From: Actinomyces oris
GTDB taxonomy: Bacteria; Actinomycetota; Actinomycetes; Actinomycetales; Actinomycetaceae
Length of the DNA stretch: 64,000 nucleotides
Direction of reading: 5' to 3'
Assembly: GCF_001937665.1 (NCBI RefSeq)
Contig: NZ_MSKL01000019.1
Location: 37,856 to 101,855 of the forward strand
The translations under genes were made by a program, and so were the position numbers. This document shows, one piece after another, positions 8,644-17,026 of this stretch. The notes beneath the pieces are model-generated. The model had not been told where the DNA came from. It saw only the letters and a list, made by a program, of their open reading frames with translations, and made no database searches. Numbering within the stretch: the stretch's first letter is position 1; each line of letters starts with the position of its first letter.

Positions 8644-9225
8644 TCAGCGGGTCGGTTCGGTATCGAGCGGAACCCACGGGTCGGGCTGGTGGGTGATGCG
8701 GTTGCGCACGTCCCGGCGCACGAGCTCGATCGACCACAGCCAGATGACGTGCCCCAGCGCCTCGGAGAAGTGCTCCGCCCAGGTCTGCCCACCGGCGACC
8801 CACGGGAAGGGCGAGGGGACCGTGCCCGTCAGCGGCATGAGCACCAGGTGCGCCCCCACCCACACGAGCAGACCGAAGGCGGCCCCCTGCCACAGCGTGA
8901 TCGACTTGTAGTACTCCGCCATGACGCAGTAGAAGACGGCGAAGACGATCGCGAAGCTGAAGTGGATGATGAAGGAGTAGATCGGCAGCCCCTCGTTGCC
9001 ATTGAAAGTGATGCCGGTGTGCGACTGCTCCGGGCTCATCCCCAGCTGCTCAAGGAGCTGCTGAGGCGGGTTGGTGGCGTTGCGCTCCGGGGTACGGGGC
9101 GGGAAGGGAACCTCCCAGCCGAACTTGACGATGGCGGAGAAGAAGCCTCCGATGATGCCGACGACGATCGCTGTTCCGACTCGCCGCCGCGTGGGGTCGG
9201 TCTTCTTCAGCAGGGTGGACAGCAT
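8644..9225 (-). CDS. yagU: YagU family (DUF1440) inner membrane protein
   Basis: A 193-residue membrane protein closely resembling E. coli YagU, which has been linked to acid resistance. Shared features: N-terminal RRRVGTAIVVGIIGGFFSA, then KFGWEVPFPPRTP, a loop of about 40 residues, a second hydrophobic part with FAIVFAVFYCVMAEYY, LWQGAAFGLLVW, and the C-terminal GHVIWLWSIELVRRDVRN followed by RITHQPDPWVPL. About four transmembrane segments are expected. Length is near the family norm of about 200. It is monocistronic, flanked by repeat structures on both sides (8480-8593 and 9264-9318). The biochemical role of the family is not settled. Confidence 0.85.
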   Translation of the reverse strand: MLSTLLKKTDPTRRRVGTAIVVGIIGGFFSAIVKFGWEVPFPPRTPERNATNPPQQLLEQLGMSPEQSHTGITFNGNEGLPIYSFIIHFSFAIVFAVFYCVMAEYYKSITLWQGAAFGLLVWVGAHLVLMPLTGTVPSPFPWVAGGQTWAEHFSEALGHVIWLWSIELVRRDVRNRITHQPDPWVPLDTEPTR

Positions 9226-9263
9226 GGGTGTCTCCAGGTGGTGGGAGTAGTCATGGTGACCGA

Positions 9264-9318
9264 GTCGGTGGACGGCTTGCAGATCGAACGGTGTCCTAGT
9301 CGTCCGTTGTCCACCGAC
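9264..9318. repeat. Perfect 10-base inverted repeat upstream of yagU
   Basis: GTCGGTGGAC at 9264-9273 and its exact complement GTCCACCGAC at 9309-9318 enclose 35 bases. The structure lies 39-93 bases before the yagU start, where a 5' leader hairpin or a regulator-binding site could sit. No known riboswitch consensus was recognised. Confidence 0.45.
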
Positions 9319-9435
9319 CCGGCCTCCCGGAAGCCTGGCATGGGAGGCGGCCGGGCCGCAACGTTATCGTGACCTAATCCGGTCGCGTCCCGTGAGCCGT
9401 GGCGAGGTCGAAGCGCTGAACCGGGAACGGAAACC

Positions 9436-9479
9436 GGCGAGGGCCTCGCCGCAGCTGGTGCTGCAACGAGGCCCTCGCC
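9436..9479 (-). terminator. Probable terminator of the Gly/Gln-rich lipoprotein gene
   Basis: A perfect 12-base stem (GGCGAGGGCCTC 9436-9447 with GAGGCCCTCGCC 9468-9479) contains a second nested stem GCAGC/GCTGC (9451-9464). It begins 26 bases after the stop of the minus-strand lipoprotein gene. Only a short, interrupted T tract follows, as is common in high-GC terminators. Confidence 0.65.
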
Positions 9480-9504
9480 AGATTGATGGTGCAGGTCTGT
9501 CGGC

Positions 9505-10014
9505 TCAGTTGCCGCCGCCCTGCTGGCCCGGCTGCTGGGCGCCGGCGCTGCTGTCAGCACCGCCCTGCTGCTGGCCACCCTGCTGGCCCGGCTGCTGACC
9601 GCCCTGCTGGTTGTCGCCCTGAATGGAACCGCCCTGCTGCTGGCCGCCCTGCTGCTGGCCCGGTTGCTGGCCCGGCTGCTGACCGCCCTGCTGGCCCGGC
9701 TGCTGACCATCCTGCTGGGTGCCGGCGCTGCCGCCTGCACCGCCCGGCTGCTGACCGCCCTGCTGACTGTCGCCGCCCTGCTGGCCCTGGGGAGCGCTGG
9801 GCTGGCTGCCTCCGCCGGTGGCGCCACCGGTCGCCTTGCTGTCAGCACTGGGCGTAGCGGCACCGCCGTCGCTGGTCTTACCCGCGGTCTGCTTGGTGGC
9901 GGGTGTGGTCGAGTCGCTCGAGCCGGAACCCGAGCAGGCTGCCAGACCGAGTCCGGCGGTGACGATGAGGAGCGAGGTGGCGAGGGTCTTGGCACGTGTA
10001 GCGGTGAATCGCAT
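9505..10014 (-). CDS. Gly/Gln-repeat lipoprotein
   Basis: A 169-residue predicted lipoprotein. The signal peptide ends in the lipobox GLGLAAC with the lipidated cysteine at residue 27, followed by a short Ser/Gly/Thr linker. From about residue 70 to the end the protein is almost entirely Gly, Gln and Pro in units of the type GQQPGQQGG, with the last copies interrupted by GADSSAGAQQ. No folded domain is visible, so it is likely an extended surface-anchored chain. An AGGAG site precedes ATG 10014. The repeat tract is a place where copy number may vary between strains. It is divergent from dipZ, sharing a 225-base upstream region. Function unknown. Confidence 0.75.
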   Translation of the reverse strand: MRFTATRAKTLATSLLIVTAGLGLAACSGSGSSDSTTPATKQTAGKTSDGGAATPSADSKATGGATGGGSQPSAPQGQQGGDSQQGGQQPGGAGGSAGTQQDGQQPGQQGGQQPGQQPGQQQGGQQQGGSIQGDNQQGGQQPGQQGGQQQGGADSSAGAQQPGQQGGGN

Positions 10015-10130
10015 GAGATCTCCTATGCGGTTGCTGGTGCAGTGTCAGTGCGGGATGGCCCGCTCTTGCCGATCCGGAGTCGCCGTCGTCCATGGTGCTT
10101 AAGGAAGAGCCCACCGACACCCGTTGCGAG

Positions 10131-10142
10131 TGACGATCGTCA
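10131..10142. promoter_or_regulatory. 12-base perfect palindrome in the lipoprotein/dipZ divergent region
   Basis: TGACGATCGTCA is a perfect palindrome lying near the middle of the 225-base region between the divergently transcribed lipoprotein and dipZ genes. It could be an operator serving either or both. No binding protein is identified. Confidence 0.35.
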
Positions 10143-10239
10143 TAGACGGCTATGTGGTTGTTCGACAATCCCCGTTGCCGATGGCTCCGAACCTCTTTCG
10201 AGACTAGCAACAAGAAACGGACCGAAAGGGTGAATTATC

Positions 10240-11934
10240 GTGACAACCGTCTCGAGTCTGGTGGCCATCGGGCTGCTGGGAGGTCTCATCACGGGTATCT
10301 CCCCGTGCGTCCTGCCCGTGCTCCCCGTCATCCTCCTCTCCGCAGGAGCGCAGGGTGTACGTAGTGATGACGAGGAGGACAGCGGCGGCTTCGCCTCCCG
10401 CTTCCACCCCTACCTCGTGGTGACCGGCCTTGTGGTCAGTTTCACGGTCTTCACGCTCCTGGGATCGACTCTCCTGAGCCTGCTCCATCTGCCGCAGGAC
10501 CTCATCCGTTGGATCGGCATCGTCATGCTCGCCCTGATCGGCCTGGGCATGATGGTCCCGAAGGTCATGGAGACCCTGGAGCGTCCCTTCTCGCGCTTCC
10601 AGCGCTTCGGTGGTTCGAAGAATCCCTCCAACGGCTTCCTCCTGGGCCTGGTGCTGGGAGCCGCGTACGTGCCCTGCGCCGGACCGGTCCTGGCTGCTGT
10701 CGCCGTCGCGGGCGCCACCGGACGGATCGGCGTCGACACCGTTGCGCTGGCCGTGTCCTTCGCCGTCGGCACGGCGATCCCGCTGCTGGCCTTCGCCCTG
10801 GCCGGACGTGGCATCACGGAGAGGATTCGCGCCTTCCGCACCCGCCAGCGCGCCATCCGCGTCACCGCCGGCGTCGTCATGCTCGGGCTGGCCGTGGCGC
10901 TCGTCCTGGACGCCCCGGCCGCGCTCCAGCGCCGCCTGCCCGACTACACGGCCTCCCTTCAGGCCCGCACCGACAGTCTCCTTCACGGTGACTCCACCGG
11001 GGCCTGCCGTCCCGGGGCCACCGCTCTCGGCGACTGCGGCCCCCTGCCCGCCATCGACGGCGCGGTGGCCTGGATCAACACGCCCAGCAACCAGCCCCTG
11101 ACCCAGCATGACCGCGCCGGCAAGGTCACTCTGGTCGACTTCTTCGCATACTCCTGCATCAACTGCCAGCGCTCGATCCCCGGCATCGAGAAGCTGCACG
11201 AGACCTACGCCGCCTCCGGCCTGCAGGTGATCGGCGTCCACTCCCCGGAGTACGCCTTCGAGAAGGAGGTGGACAACGTGCGCGGCGGCGTCGAGAGCCT
11301 CGGCATCACCTACCCCGTGGCCGTCGACTCCAACCTGGTCACCTGGACCAACTTCGACAACCACTACTGGCCCGCCCACTACCTGGCCGACGCCCAGGGC
11401 AACGTCCGCCAGACCCACATCGGTGAGGGCGGGGAGGCCGCCACGGAGAAGCTCGTCCGTGAGCTGCTCACGCAAGCCAACCCGAAGGCGACCCTCCCCG
11501 CCCCCGTCTTCTCCGAGGCGAACGACGACGCGGGCACGAACAGCCCCCGCACCCCCGAGACCTACCTGGGCTCGGACCGGGCCTCCGGCTTCGCGCAGGG
11601 CACCCTGCACAAGGGCCGGCACTCCTTCTCCTTCCCCTCCCGTCTTCAGGCCGACACCTTCGCCCTGGACGGCACGTGGAAGGTTGAGCCGCAGTCCATC
11701 GCCCCGGCCGAGGGCAAGGGACGTCTGCGCCTGTCCTACCGCGGCAAGCAGGTCAACCTCGTCGTCTCCGGTGAAGGGGACCTGACCTGGACGGTCAACG
11801 GGAAGACCCGCACCACCCACATCTCCGGCGTGCCCAACGGGATGGAGCTGGTCCGTACCGACGAGGTGGGATCGGGCGAGCTCGAGCTGGAGGCCTCGCC
11901 CGGGCTGCAGCTGTACTCCTTCACCTTCGGGTGA
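10240..11934 (+). CDS. dipZ: Cytochrome c biogenesis / thiol-disulfide protein DipZ (CcdA-thioredoxin fusion)
   Basis: A 564-residue fusion that moves reducing power across the membrane to extracytoplasmic thiols. Residues 1-230 are a CcdA/DsbD-like membrane domain with paired cysteines in [12 protein letters not shown] (C23) and [10 protein letters not shown] (C146). Residues about 265-420 are an extracytoplasmic thioredoxin/TlpA domain with YSCINCQRS (C306/C309). The C-terminal 140 residues form a beta-rich carbohydrate-binding-like module, as in mycobacterial DipZ. Start GTG 10240 leads directly into the first helix. sigK and rskA follow 115 bases downstream; in Mycobacterium tuberculosis dipZ belongs to the SigK regulon, so the linkage here is meaningful. 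Confidence 0.92.
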   Translation: MTTVSSLVAIGLLGGLITGISPCVLPVLPVILLSAGAQGVRSDDEEDSGGFASRFHPYLVVTGLVVSFTVFTLLGSTLLSLLHLPQDLIRWIGIVMLALIGLGMMVPKVMETLERPFSRFQRFGGSKNPSNGFLLGLVLGAAYVPCAGPVLAAVAVAGATGRIGVDTVALAVSFAVGTAIPLLAFALAGRGITERIRAFRTRQRAIRVTAGVVMLGLAVALVLDAPAALQRRLPDYTASLQARTDSLLHGDSTGACRPGATALGDCGPLPAIDGAVAWINTPSNQPLTQHDRAGKVTLVDFFAYSCINCQRSIPGIEKLHETYAASGLQVIGVHSPEYAFEKEVDNVRGGVESLGITYPVAVDSNLVTWTNFDNHYWPAHYLADAQGNVRQTHIGEGGEAATEKLVRELLTQANPKATLPAPVFSEANDDAGTNSPRTPETYLGSDRASGFAQGTLHKGRHSFSFPSRLQADTFALDGTWKVEPQSIAPAEGKGRLRLSYRGKQVNLVVSGEGDLTWTVNGKTRTTHISGVPNGMELVRTDEVGSGELELEASPGLQLYSFTFG

Positions 11935-12048
11935 CCCGACGGTGACGGCAGGGACGCTCCAGGAGGCGGTGTGATGGGCCTGGTGACGCTGGAGCCGCGG
12001 ACCGGGACGCGCACCGTCTCCTCCTGCGGGCTCGCCTACCATTCCCCT

Positions 12049-12606
12049 GTGACAAGCAGCAGCTCCAGCAGTTCTGAGGGGGAATGGATCGCGCAGGTGG
12101 CCGACGGTGACGCCGACGCCTTCGCCCGCCTCTACGACGCCTGGTCCTCTCGTCTGTTCGCGCTGATCCTGCAGATCGTCGTGGACCGCGCCCAGAGTGA
12201 GGAGGTACTCCAGGAGGTCTTCCTCGAGGTGTGGCGTACGGCCGGTTCCTTCTCCCAGGCGCGAGGCAGCGCCCGCGCCTGGCTGGTGACCATGGCCAGG
12301 CGCCGTGCCATCGATCGGGTCCGCTCCTCCCAGTCCTCCCGGGACCGGGAGAGCCGGTGGCATGACTACATGCCCGACGTCGACCTGACGGTCCAGCAGG
12401 TCGAGGACAGACTCGTGGGCGAGCAGGTGCACCGGGCGCTCGAGGCCGTGGGGGAGCCCTACCGCTCCACCATCGAGCTGGCCTACTTCACGGGCCTGAC
12501 TCACCGCGAGATCGCCCGCCGCACGGGCACGCCGCTGGGGACGGTCAAGACACGCATCAGGGACGGAATGGCACGGTTACGACGAGAGCTGGGGGTGCAG
12601 TCATGA
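12049..12606 (+). CDS. sigK: ECF RNA polymerase sigma factor SigK
   Basis: A 185-residue ECF sigma factor. Region 2 reads FARLYDAWSSRLFALILQIV, EEVLQEVFLEVWRTA and ARAWLVTMARRRAIDRVRS; region 4 has PYRSTIELAYFTGLTHREIA and GTPLGTVKTRIRDGMARLRR. The start GTG 12049 gives the length seen for SigK (about 187 residues); an ATG 78 bases upstream in frame would add a non-conserved tail. It overlaps the next gene, an RskA-type anti-sigma factor, by ATGA at 12603-12606, which identifies it as SigK rather than another ECF group. Regulation is expected through membrane-anchored RskA and proteolysis, as in mycobacteria. Confidence 0.9.
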   Translation: MTSSSSSSSEGEWIAQVADGDADAFARLYDAWSSRLFALILQIVVDRAQSEEVLQEVFLEVWRTAGSFSQARGSARAWLVTMARRRAIDRVRSSQSSRDRESRWHDYMPDVDLTVQQVEDRLVGEQVHRALEAVGEPYRSTIELAYFTGLTHREIARRTGTPLGTVKTRIRDGMARLRRELGVQS

Positions 12607-13520
12607 GCGACCGCGACAAGACTCACGAGGACACCATCAACGGCGACGCCGATACGCCGGACGCCGAGGGGCTCGACGGTGCGCAGGACCTCGACGGCGT
12701 CGGGCTCTTCGACGACGATCTCGACTCGGAGACGGCCGCCCTGCTGGGGTCCTCGCTCAGGCCCGTGCCCCCGCCGGCCGCGATCCGCTCCTCCCTTCTG
12801 GAGGCCATTGCGCGCGAGCCTCAGACGGGCCAGGCCGGCGAGGCCACCGGCACCATTGAGGAGGACGCTGGCGCCGCCGCCGGCGGCAGCGATGGTGGCA
12901 GTGACCGCGACTCGGTGGACTCCTCCGTCGTCAGCCTCGGTGCGCGCCGCCGACGCCGCTCCGCCTGGCGCACCGGCCTGTTACGGGCGGCCGCAGCCGT
13001 GGTCCTGCTCGGCGTCGGCATCGGTGTGGGGCGCTGGAGCGCGCGGGGTGCGGTCGATGAGGCCATGGACTCCATGGCCAACTCCATGGCGCCGACCCAG
13101 CACTACGCCCACCTCAACCAGGCCCAGGACGTCCAGCGCGTGACCGACACGATGCCCGACGGGCATGTTGCGACCCTCACCTGGTCCCGGGACATGAGCA
13201 TGACCGCGCTGACACTGCCGGCCGCCATGAAGGAGTCGGCCGGTGAGCGCAGCCTCCAGGTCTGGCTCAAGGAGGGGGAGACGACCACCTCGCTGGGCGT
13301 CTACGACCCCCGCGGCGGGGCCGGCTTCTCCTTCCTCGACATCATGCCCAAGCCCGGCCAGCAGATCGTCATCACCATGGAGCCGGCCGGCGGATCGGCC
13401 CAGCCGACGACGCCGCCCCTGGTCACCCTGCGAGTGAGTGAGGACGCCGGCCAGGCCGGCACCGCGACCGGCTCACCGACCCCCGCACCCTCGGCCGGCC
13501 CCACCGGGGACTCCGCCTAG
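12603..13520 (+). CDS. rskA: Anti-sigma-K factor RskA
   Basis: A 305-residue single-pass membrane anti-sigma factor. The cytoplasmic N-terminal 115 residues are acidic and include DSETAALLGSSLRPVPPPAA, the sigma-binding part. An arginine cluster (ARRRRRSAW) precedes the transmembrane helix at about 124-144. The extracytoplasmic C-terminal domain shows the RskA pattern: HVATLTWSRDMSMTALTLPA, LQVWLKEGE, PGQQIVITMEPAGGS and PPLVTLRV. A Pro/Thr/Ser tail ends the protein. Start ATG overlaps the sigK stop. It should hold SigK at the membrane until proteolytic release; the inducing signal is unknown. Confidence 0.9.
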   Translation: MSDRDKTHEDTINGDADTPDAEGLDGAQDLDGVGLFDDDLDSETAALLGSSLRPVPPPAAIRSSLLEAIAREPQTGQAGEATGTIEEDAGAAAGGSDGGSDRDSVDSSVVSLGARRRRRSAWRTGLLRAAAAVVLLGVGIGVGRWSARGAVDEAMDSMANSMAPTQHYAHLNQAQDVQRVTDTMPDGHVATLTWSRDMSMTALTLPAAMKESAGERSLQVWLKEGETTTSLGVYDPRGGAGFSFLDIMPKPGQQIVITMEPAGGSAQPTTPPLVTLRVSEDAGQAGTATGSPTPAPSAGPTGDSA

Positions 13521-13880
13521 CGGGGGCCGCGGCGGGGAGGAACGACACGAGCCCCGAATTGTGATGTAAATAACACTAAAGTCATCTCGAGGGGGCCGAC
13601 CTCGGTGCTGACGGACGTCAGTGTCTCTGAGGTGATTTCCTGTCATTCCGCGGCTTTCTGAGGGTTGATGGAAGCGGCGGGCGACGAGGGCGGTCGTTGT
13701 TGCTGTGAGCGGAAGACAATGAGTACTTCTTTTCCATCTTCGGCATGAATGCACAGAGAATTCTGAGGGCGTGAATTCTCTTTCAGAATATTCGCTCCAT
13801 TCCGGTACGCACCACGATTCTGAATGCCCTCGATATGTCGACCCTGAGCTCTCTCATGCGGTCGTGACGATGCCTCAGAG
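13521..13880. other. Intergenic gap between convergent rskA and menB
   Basis: About 360 bases of noticeably lower GC. No convincing gene on either strand: the open frame at 13643-13957 (minus) has no usable start and antisense overlap with menB. A nine-base inverted repeat, AGAGAATTC (13755-13763) with GAATTCTCT (13773-13781), followed on the plus strand by TTCAGAATATT, may terminate one of the two converging transcripts. Confidence 0.5.
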
Positions 13881-14972
13881 TCAGAAGTAGTACGGGAAGG
13901 GCGACCAATCGGGGGTGCGGCGCTGGAGGAACGCGTCGCGCCCCTCAACGGCCTCATCGGTCATGTAGGCCAAACGCGTGGCCTCGCCGGCGAAGACCTG
14001 CTGGCCGGCCAGGCCGTCGTCGGCCAGGTTGAAGGCGAGCTTGAGCATGCGGATGGCCTGCGGGGACTTGCCCGCTACGGTGGCCGCGTACTCCAGGGCC
14101 CGTTCCTCGAGCTCGGCGTGGGGGACCGCCTCATTGACGACGCCCCAGCGTTCGGCGGTGACGGCGTCGTAGGTGCGGGCCAGGAAGAAGATCTCGCGGG
14201 CGCGCTTGTCCCCGACCTGGCGGGCCAGGAGCGCGGAGCCGTAGCCGGCGTCGAAGCTGCCGACATCGGCGTCGGTCTGCTTGAAGCGCGCGTGCTCGAT
14301 CGAGGCCAGCGACAGGTCGCACACGACGTTGAGGCTGTGACCGCCGCCGGCGGCCCAGCCCGGGACGGCGGCGATGACGGCCTTGGGCATGGTGCGGATG
14401 AGACGCTGAACCTCCAGGATGTGGAGTCGGCCTGCCCTCGCGGTGTCGAGACGGGCCTGGGCGGCGGCGACATCGGCGTCATGGCTGTAGGTGCGGTCGT
14501 CGGCCTCGCCGGCGGCAGTCGGGCGTTCCTGCGAGGCGCCCGGCGAGGTCTCCCGCTCGTAGCGGTAGCCGTCCCGGCCGCGGATGCGCTGGTCGCCGCC
14601 GGAGGAGAAGGCCCAGCCGCCGTCGCGTGGGGAGGGGCCGTTGCCGGTGAGGATGACGGCGCCGACGTCGCCGCTCATACGCGCATGGTCCAGGACCCGG
14701 TAGAGCTCGTCGACGGTGCGGGGGCGGAAGGCGTTGCGCACCTCGGGCCGGTTGAAAGCCACGCGGACCACCGGCAGGTCCTGGAGCCAGGTGCCGTCCT
14801 CGTCCCGGACGCAGCCCCTGTGGTAGGTGATGTCCGTAAGGGCCTCCGCCTGCTGCTGGGGGGCGTTCGTGCCGGCCTCGGCGTGAGGGAAGCCGGACAC
14901 CTCCCGCCAGCGGGCGGGGGCGAAGATCTCTGAGACTCGGCGCGGCAGCGGGTGGGCGGTGGTGGCGTTCAT
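13881..14972 (-). CDS. menB: 1,4-dihydroxy-2-naphthoyl-CoA synthase
   Basis: Crotonase-family enzyme of menaquinone synthesis: cyclises o-succinylbenzoyl-CoA to 1,4-dihydroxy-2-naphthoyl-CoA. The 363-residue protein has FNRPEVRNAFRPRTVDEL, AFSSGGDQRIRGRDGYRY, AAVPGWAAGGGHSLNVVCDL, TDADVGSFDAGYGSALLARQ and the characteristic C-terminus DWSPFPYYF. It is about 50 residues longer than mycobacterial MenB: an N-terminal extension of about 30 residues and an inserted Ala/Glu-rich loop after the GYRYE segment. The substrate-binding and catalytic regions are intact. It stands alone, convergent with rskA. Confidence 0.95.
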   Translation of the reverse strand: MNATTAHPLPRRVSEIFAPARWREVSGFPHAEAGTNAPQQQAEALTDITYHRGCVRDEDGTWLQDLPVVRVAFNRPEVRNAFRPRTVDELYRVLDHARMSGDVGAVILTGNGPSPRDGGWAFSSGGDQRIRGRDGYRYERETSPGASQERPTAAGEADDRTYSHDADVAAAQARLDTARAGRLHILEVQRLIRTMPKAVIAAVPGWAAGGGHSLNVVCDLSLASIEHARFKQTDADVGSFDAGYGSALLARQVGDKRAREIFFLARTYDAVTAERWGVVNEAVPHAELEERALEYAATVAGKSPQAIRMLKLAFNLADDGLAGQQVFAGEATRLAYMTDEAVEGRDAFLQRRTPDWSPFPYYF

Positions 14973-15032
14973 GGCCTCAGCGTAGGGCCGCCGGGGCTTG
15001 TCCCGCCCCAGGGGGTGTGGTCGTCGTGGCTC

Positions 15033-15704
15033 CTAGTTTCCCAGGGCTGCGGCGATGAGCTCGGTGCGCGAGGTGTGGCCGAGGCGGTGGAGGACCTCGG
15101 AGACGTAGATGCGCACGGTGTTCTCGGAGATGCCGAGCTTGCGGGCGATGCGCCGGTTGGTCAGCCCCTCCAGGAGGCAGGTGTAGATGTCCTGGAGGCG
15201 GGGCGGCAGCTCGCTGACCAGCTCCTGAATGCGGGCCTCCGCGGTGGCGCGCTTCTGCTCGGACTGGTAGGCGCTGACGAGCATCTTCGTGGGGCGTGAG
15301 GACATGACGGGCTCGCCGCGGCTGGCGCGCAGCAGCGCCGCGGCGACATTCTCCGTGCTCTCATCCTTGGTGATGAAGCCGTTGACGCCCTCGGCCAGGG
15401 CCTCGGTGAGCATCTCGTCACGACTGAAGACAGTGAACATGACAATGGGCATCCTGGGGAAGCGCTCATAGATCGCTCTGGCCGTCTGGGCGCCATCCAT
15501 ATCCGGCATGTCGCTGTCCAGCAGGACGACGTCGACGGGCTGCTGCCCGGTCATGAGCAGGCTGATGGCCTGCCGTCCACCGGAGGCGGCGGCGACGACG
15601 GTAATGGCCCGCTGCGAGTCGAGCTGTTCGGCGAAGGTGGTGCGGATGAGCGGGTCGTCATCGACGATGAGGACTCGCAGGGAACGCAGGGTGTGACTAG
15701 GCAT
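15033..15704 (-). CDS. NarL/LuxR-family response regulator
   Basis: A 223-residue response regulator. Receiver domain: LRVLIVDDDPLIRTTF with the acidic pair, phosphoacceptor Asp63 in DVVLLDSDMPDMDG, and Lys113 in NGFITKDES. A short linker leads to a C-terminal LuxR helix-turn-helix, LTNRRIARKLGISENTVRIY. The start is taken as ATG 15704, overlapping the kinase stop by eight bases; an ATG 39 bases upstream in the same frame is less likely because it lies deep in the kinase gene. With the kinase and the small secreted peptide gene at 17027-17221 it forms a possible peptide-sensing unit. Target genes are unknown. Confidence 0.9.
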   Translation of the reverse strand: MPSHTLRSLRVLIVDDDPLIRTTFAEQLDSQRAITVVAAASGGRQAISLLMTGQQPVDVVLLDSDMPDMDGAQTARAIYERFPRMPIVMFTVFSRDEMLTEALAEGVNGFITKDESTENVAAALLRASRGEPVMSSRPTKMLVSAYQSEQKRATAEARIQELVSELPPRLQDIYTCLLEGLTNRRIARKLGISENTVRIYVSEVLHRLGHTSRTELIAAALGN

Positions 15705-16908
15705 AAGCGGCTCCGTCCGGTGGCGACATGAGGGATCTCGCATTAGTGGTTGGTGTGGCGATCTCGTTCCAGGGGAGGCTGGCGAGAACGGTCCAGGAGG
15801 CTCCGATCCGGTTCGAGCTCAAGGAGCCCCCGGCATTCTCGAACCGGTCCTGGAGGGCCCATAAACCGTATCCTCCGTGCATCTCCTCAGGCACTTTCTG
15901 ATCATGCCAGGGCGAGCTGAAGCTGATGAAGAGGGTGTCCTGCTCCTGCTCCACGAAGAGGGAGACAAGATCGTGGGGAAAGTTGTACTTGAGGGCGTTG
16001 AGGGTGTTCTCGCGGATGAAGGCGACCAGGAGTCGACCGAGCTCAGAGCGGTGCAGTGCCGGAATCCTCTCGATGCCGTCGAGGTCGGCGTCCAGGACGA
16101 TCTTGCGCTGCGCCAGCGTGTAGGCGCTGGAGTCGACGATCTCCTGCAGGGTGGGCTCCTCCTTGGGAGGCCCCTGGGAGACGGCGAGGTTGTGGATGAG
16201 CAGGCGCAGGTGGGCGAGGGCCTGCTGAGTCCGGTCCTGCAGGTCGAGGATGCGGTCGCGGTCATCGCCGTTGGGAAGCTTGATGGAGCGGGAGATGATG
16301 AGCATGCGGGTGAGGTCGGCGGCCAGGTCGTCATGGAGGCTGTCGGCGATGTCGCGGCGCAGCTGCTGAATGAGCTCGGCGGCAATCTCCTTGGAGCGCT
16401 CCGCCTCCCGCTGCATCTCATCCAGGCGGTCTTTGGTGTTGCGGATCAGGACTCCGAGGGAGGCGGACAGGGTTCCCCAGAATACAGTCCAGACTGTCAC
16501 GGGAAGGAAGGGGATTCCTGATATGAGCTGCGCCAGAAAGAACACAGAGAGCTGAATAAGGGCGAGTTTAGGTTTTCTGGCCGCCAGGAGGTCGGCAACC
16601 ATGACATACACAAGAGTCCATGCCCATGATAGCTGTGATTCTGATGCATAAAAGACTACGAGGAGCGTGGTGGAAAAAGTAAATATTCCGAGTCGTCGAT
16701 CTTTTGCGTAGACGTATGGGAGGAATGAGAGTATCTGAAATATCTCCCCGATAATGATTGAACTTATATTGGCTCTGAAAGTGATGTAGGTGTATGTGTC
16801 TAGGAGAACGAGGGCGGTGACAACTGAAATGAGGATGGCTCGCCTCAGGCGCGGCAAAAACCTCTGGTGTCGTATCCAGAGTCTTGATAGGAAACTATCG
16901 TTTTGCAT
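15697..16908 (-). CDS. Membrane sensor histidine kinase (HisKA_3 type)
   Basis: A 403-residue kinase. The first 155 residues contain about six hydrophobic segments with very short extracytoplasmic loops, no PAS or CACHE sensor, and a lower GC content than neighbours. A coiled linker leads to the phosphoacceptor helix IADSLHDDLAADLTRML (His about residue 192). The ATPase domain has the N-box IRENTLNALKY and the G-box HGGYGLWALQDRF. The start is set at ATG 16908 because the longer ATG at 16986 would fall inside the terminator hairpin of the upstream peptide gene. The polytopic sensor resembles peptide-pheromone receptors in layout; the ligand is inferred, not shown. Confidence 0.85.
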   Translation of the reverse strand: MQNDSFLSRLWIRHQRFLPRLRRAILISVVTALVLLDTYTYITFRANISSIIIGEIFQILSFLPYVYAKDRRLGIFTFSTTLLVVFYASESQLSWAWTLVYVMVADLLAARKPKLALIQLSVFFLAQLISGIPFLPVTVWTVFWGTLSASLGVLIRNTKDRLDEMQREAERSKEIAAELIQQLRRDIADSLHDDLAADLTRMLIISRSIKLPNGDDRDRILDLQDRTQQALAHLRLLIHNLAVSQGPPKEEPTLQEIVDSSAYTLAQRKIVLDADLDGIERIPALHRSELGRLLVAFIRENTLNALKYNFPHDLVSLFVEQEQDTLFISFSSPWHDQKVPEEMHGGYGLWALQDRFENAGGSLSSNRIGASWTVLASLPWNEIATPTTNARSLMSPPDGAAYA

Positions 16909-16981
16909 GGTCTGTGAGGTGAGTGCTGAAACCGTGGGTGGAGTGTGTTCTATCTCAGGTGCTCGGTGGTGGAAAAATGCC

Positions 16982-17012
16982 GCCACCCCTAAGGGGTGAG
17001 CTTAGGGGTGGC
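16982..17012 (-). terminator. Rho-independent terminator after the secreted-peptide gene
   Basis: A perfect 11-base stem, GCCACCCCTAA (16982-16992) with TTAGGGGTGGC (17002-17012), starts 15 bases after the peptide stop. On the minus strand it is followed by GGCATTTTTCC, with five consecutive T. This separates the peptide gene from the downstream kinase and implies high, separately controlled peptide expression with limited read-through. Confidence 0.8.
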
Positions 17013-17026
17013 AGTGACGGCACTTC

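Noticed and set aside
10204..12504. 766-codon minus-strand open frame
   Set aside because: Antisense to dipZ and sigK, which have clear family motifs; no support for coding.
12049..13520. Alternative call of a generic ECF sigma factor with unrelated membrane protein
   Set aside because: The four-base overlap, RskA C-terminal motifs and adjacent dipZ make SigK-RskA the better call.
13643..13957. Minus-strand open frame after menB
   Set aside because: No start with a ribosome-binding site, first third antisense-shifted to menB, no similarity recognised; treated as intergenic.
16909..16986. Longer N-terminus for the histidine kinase starting at 16986
   Set aside because: The ATG lies inside the terminator hairpin of the upstream peptide gene and the added residues lack a membrane or conserved character.
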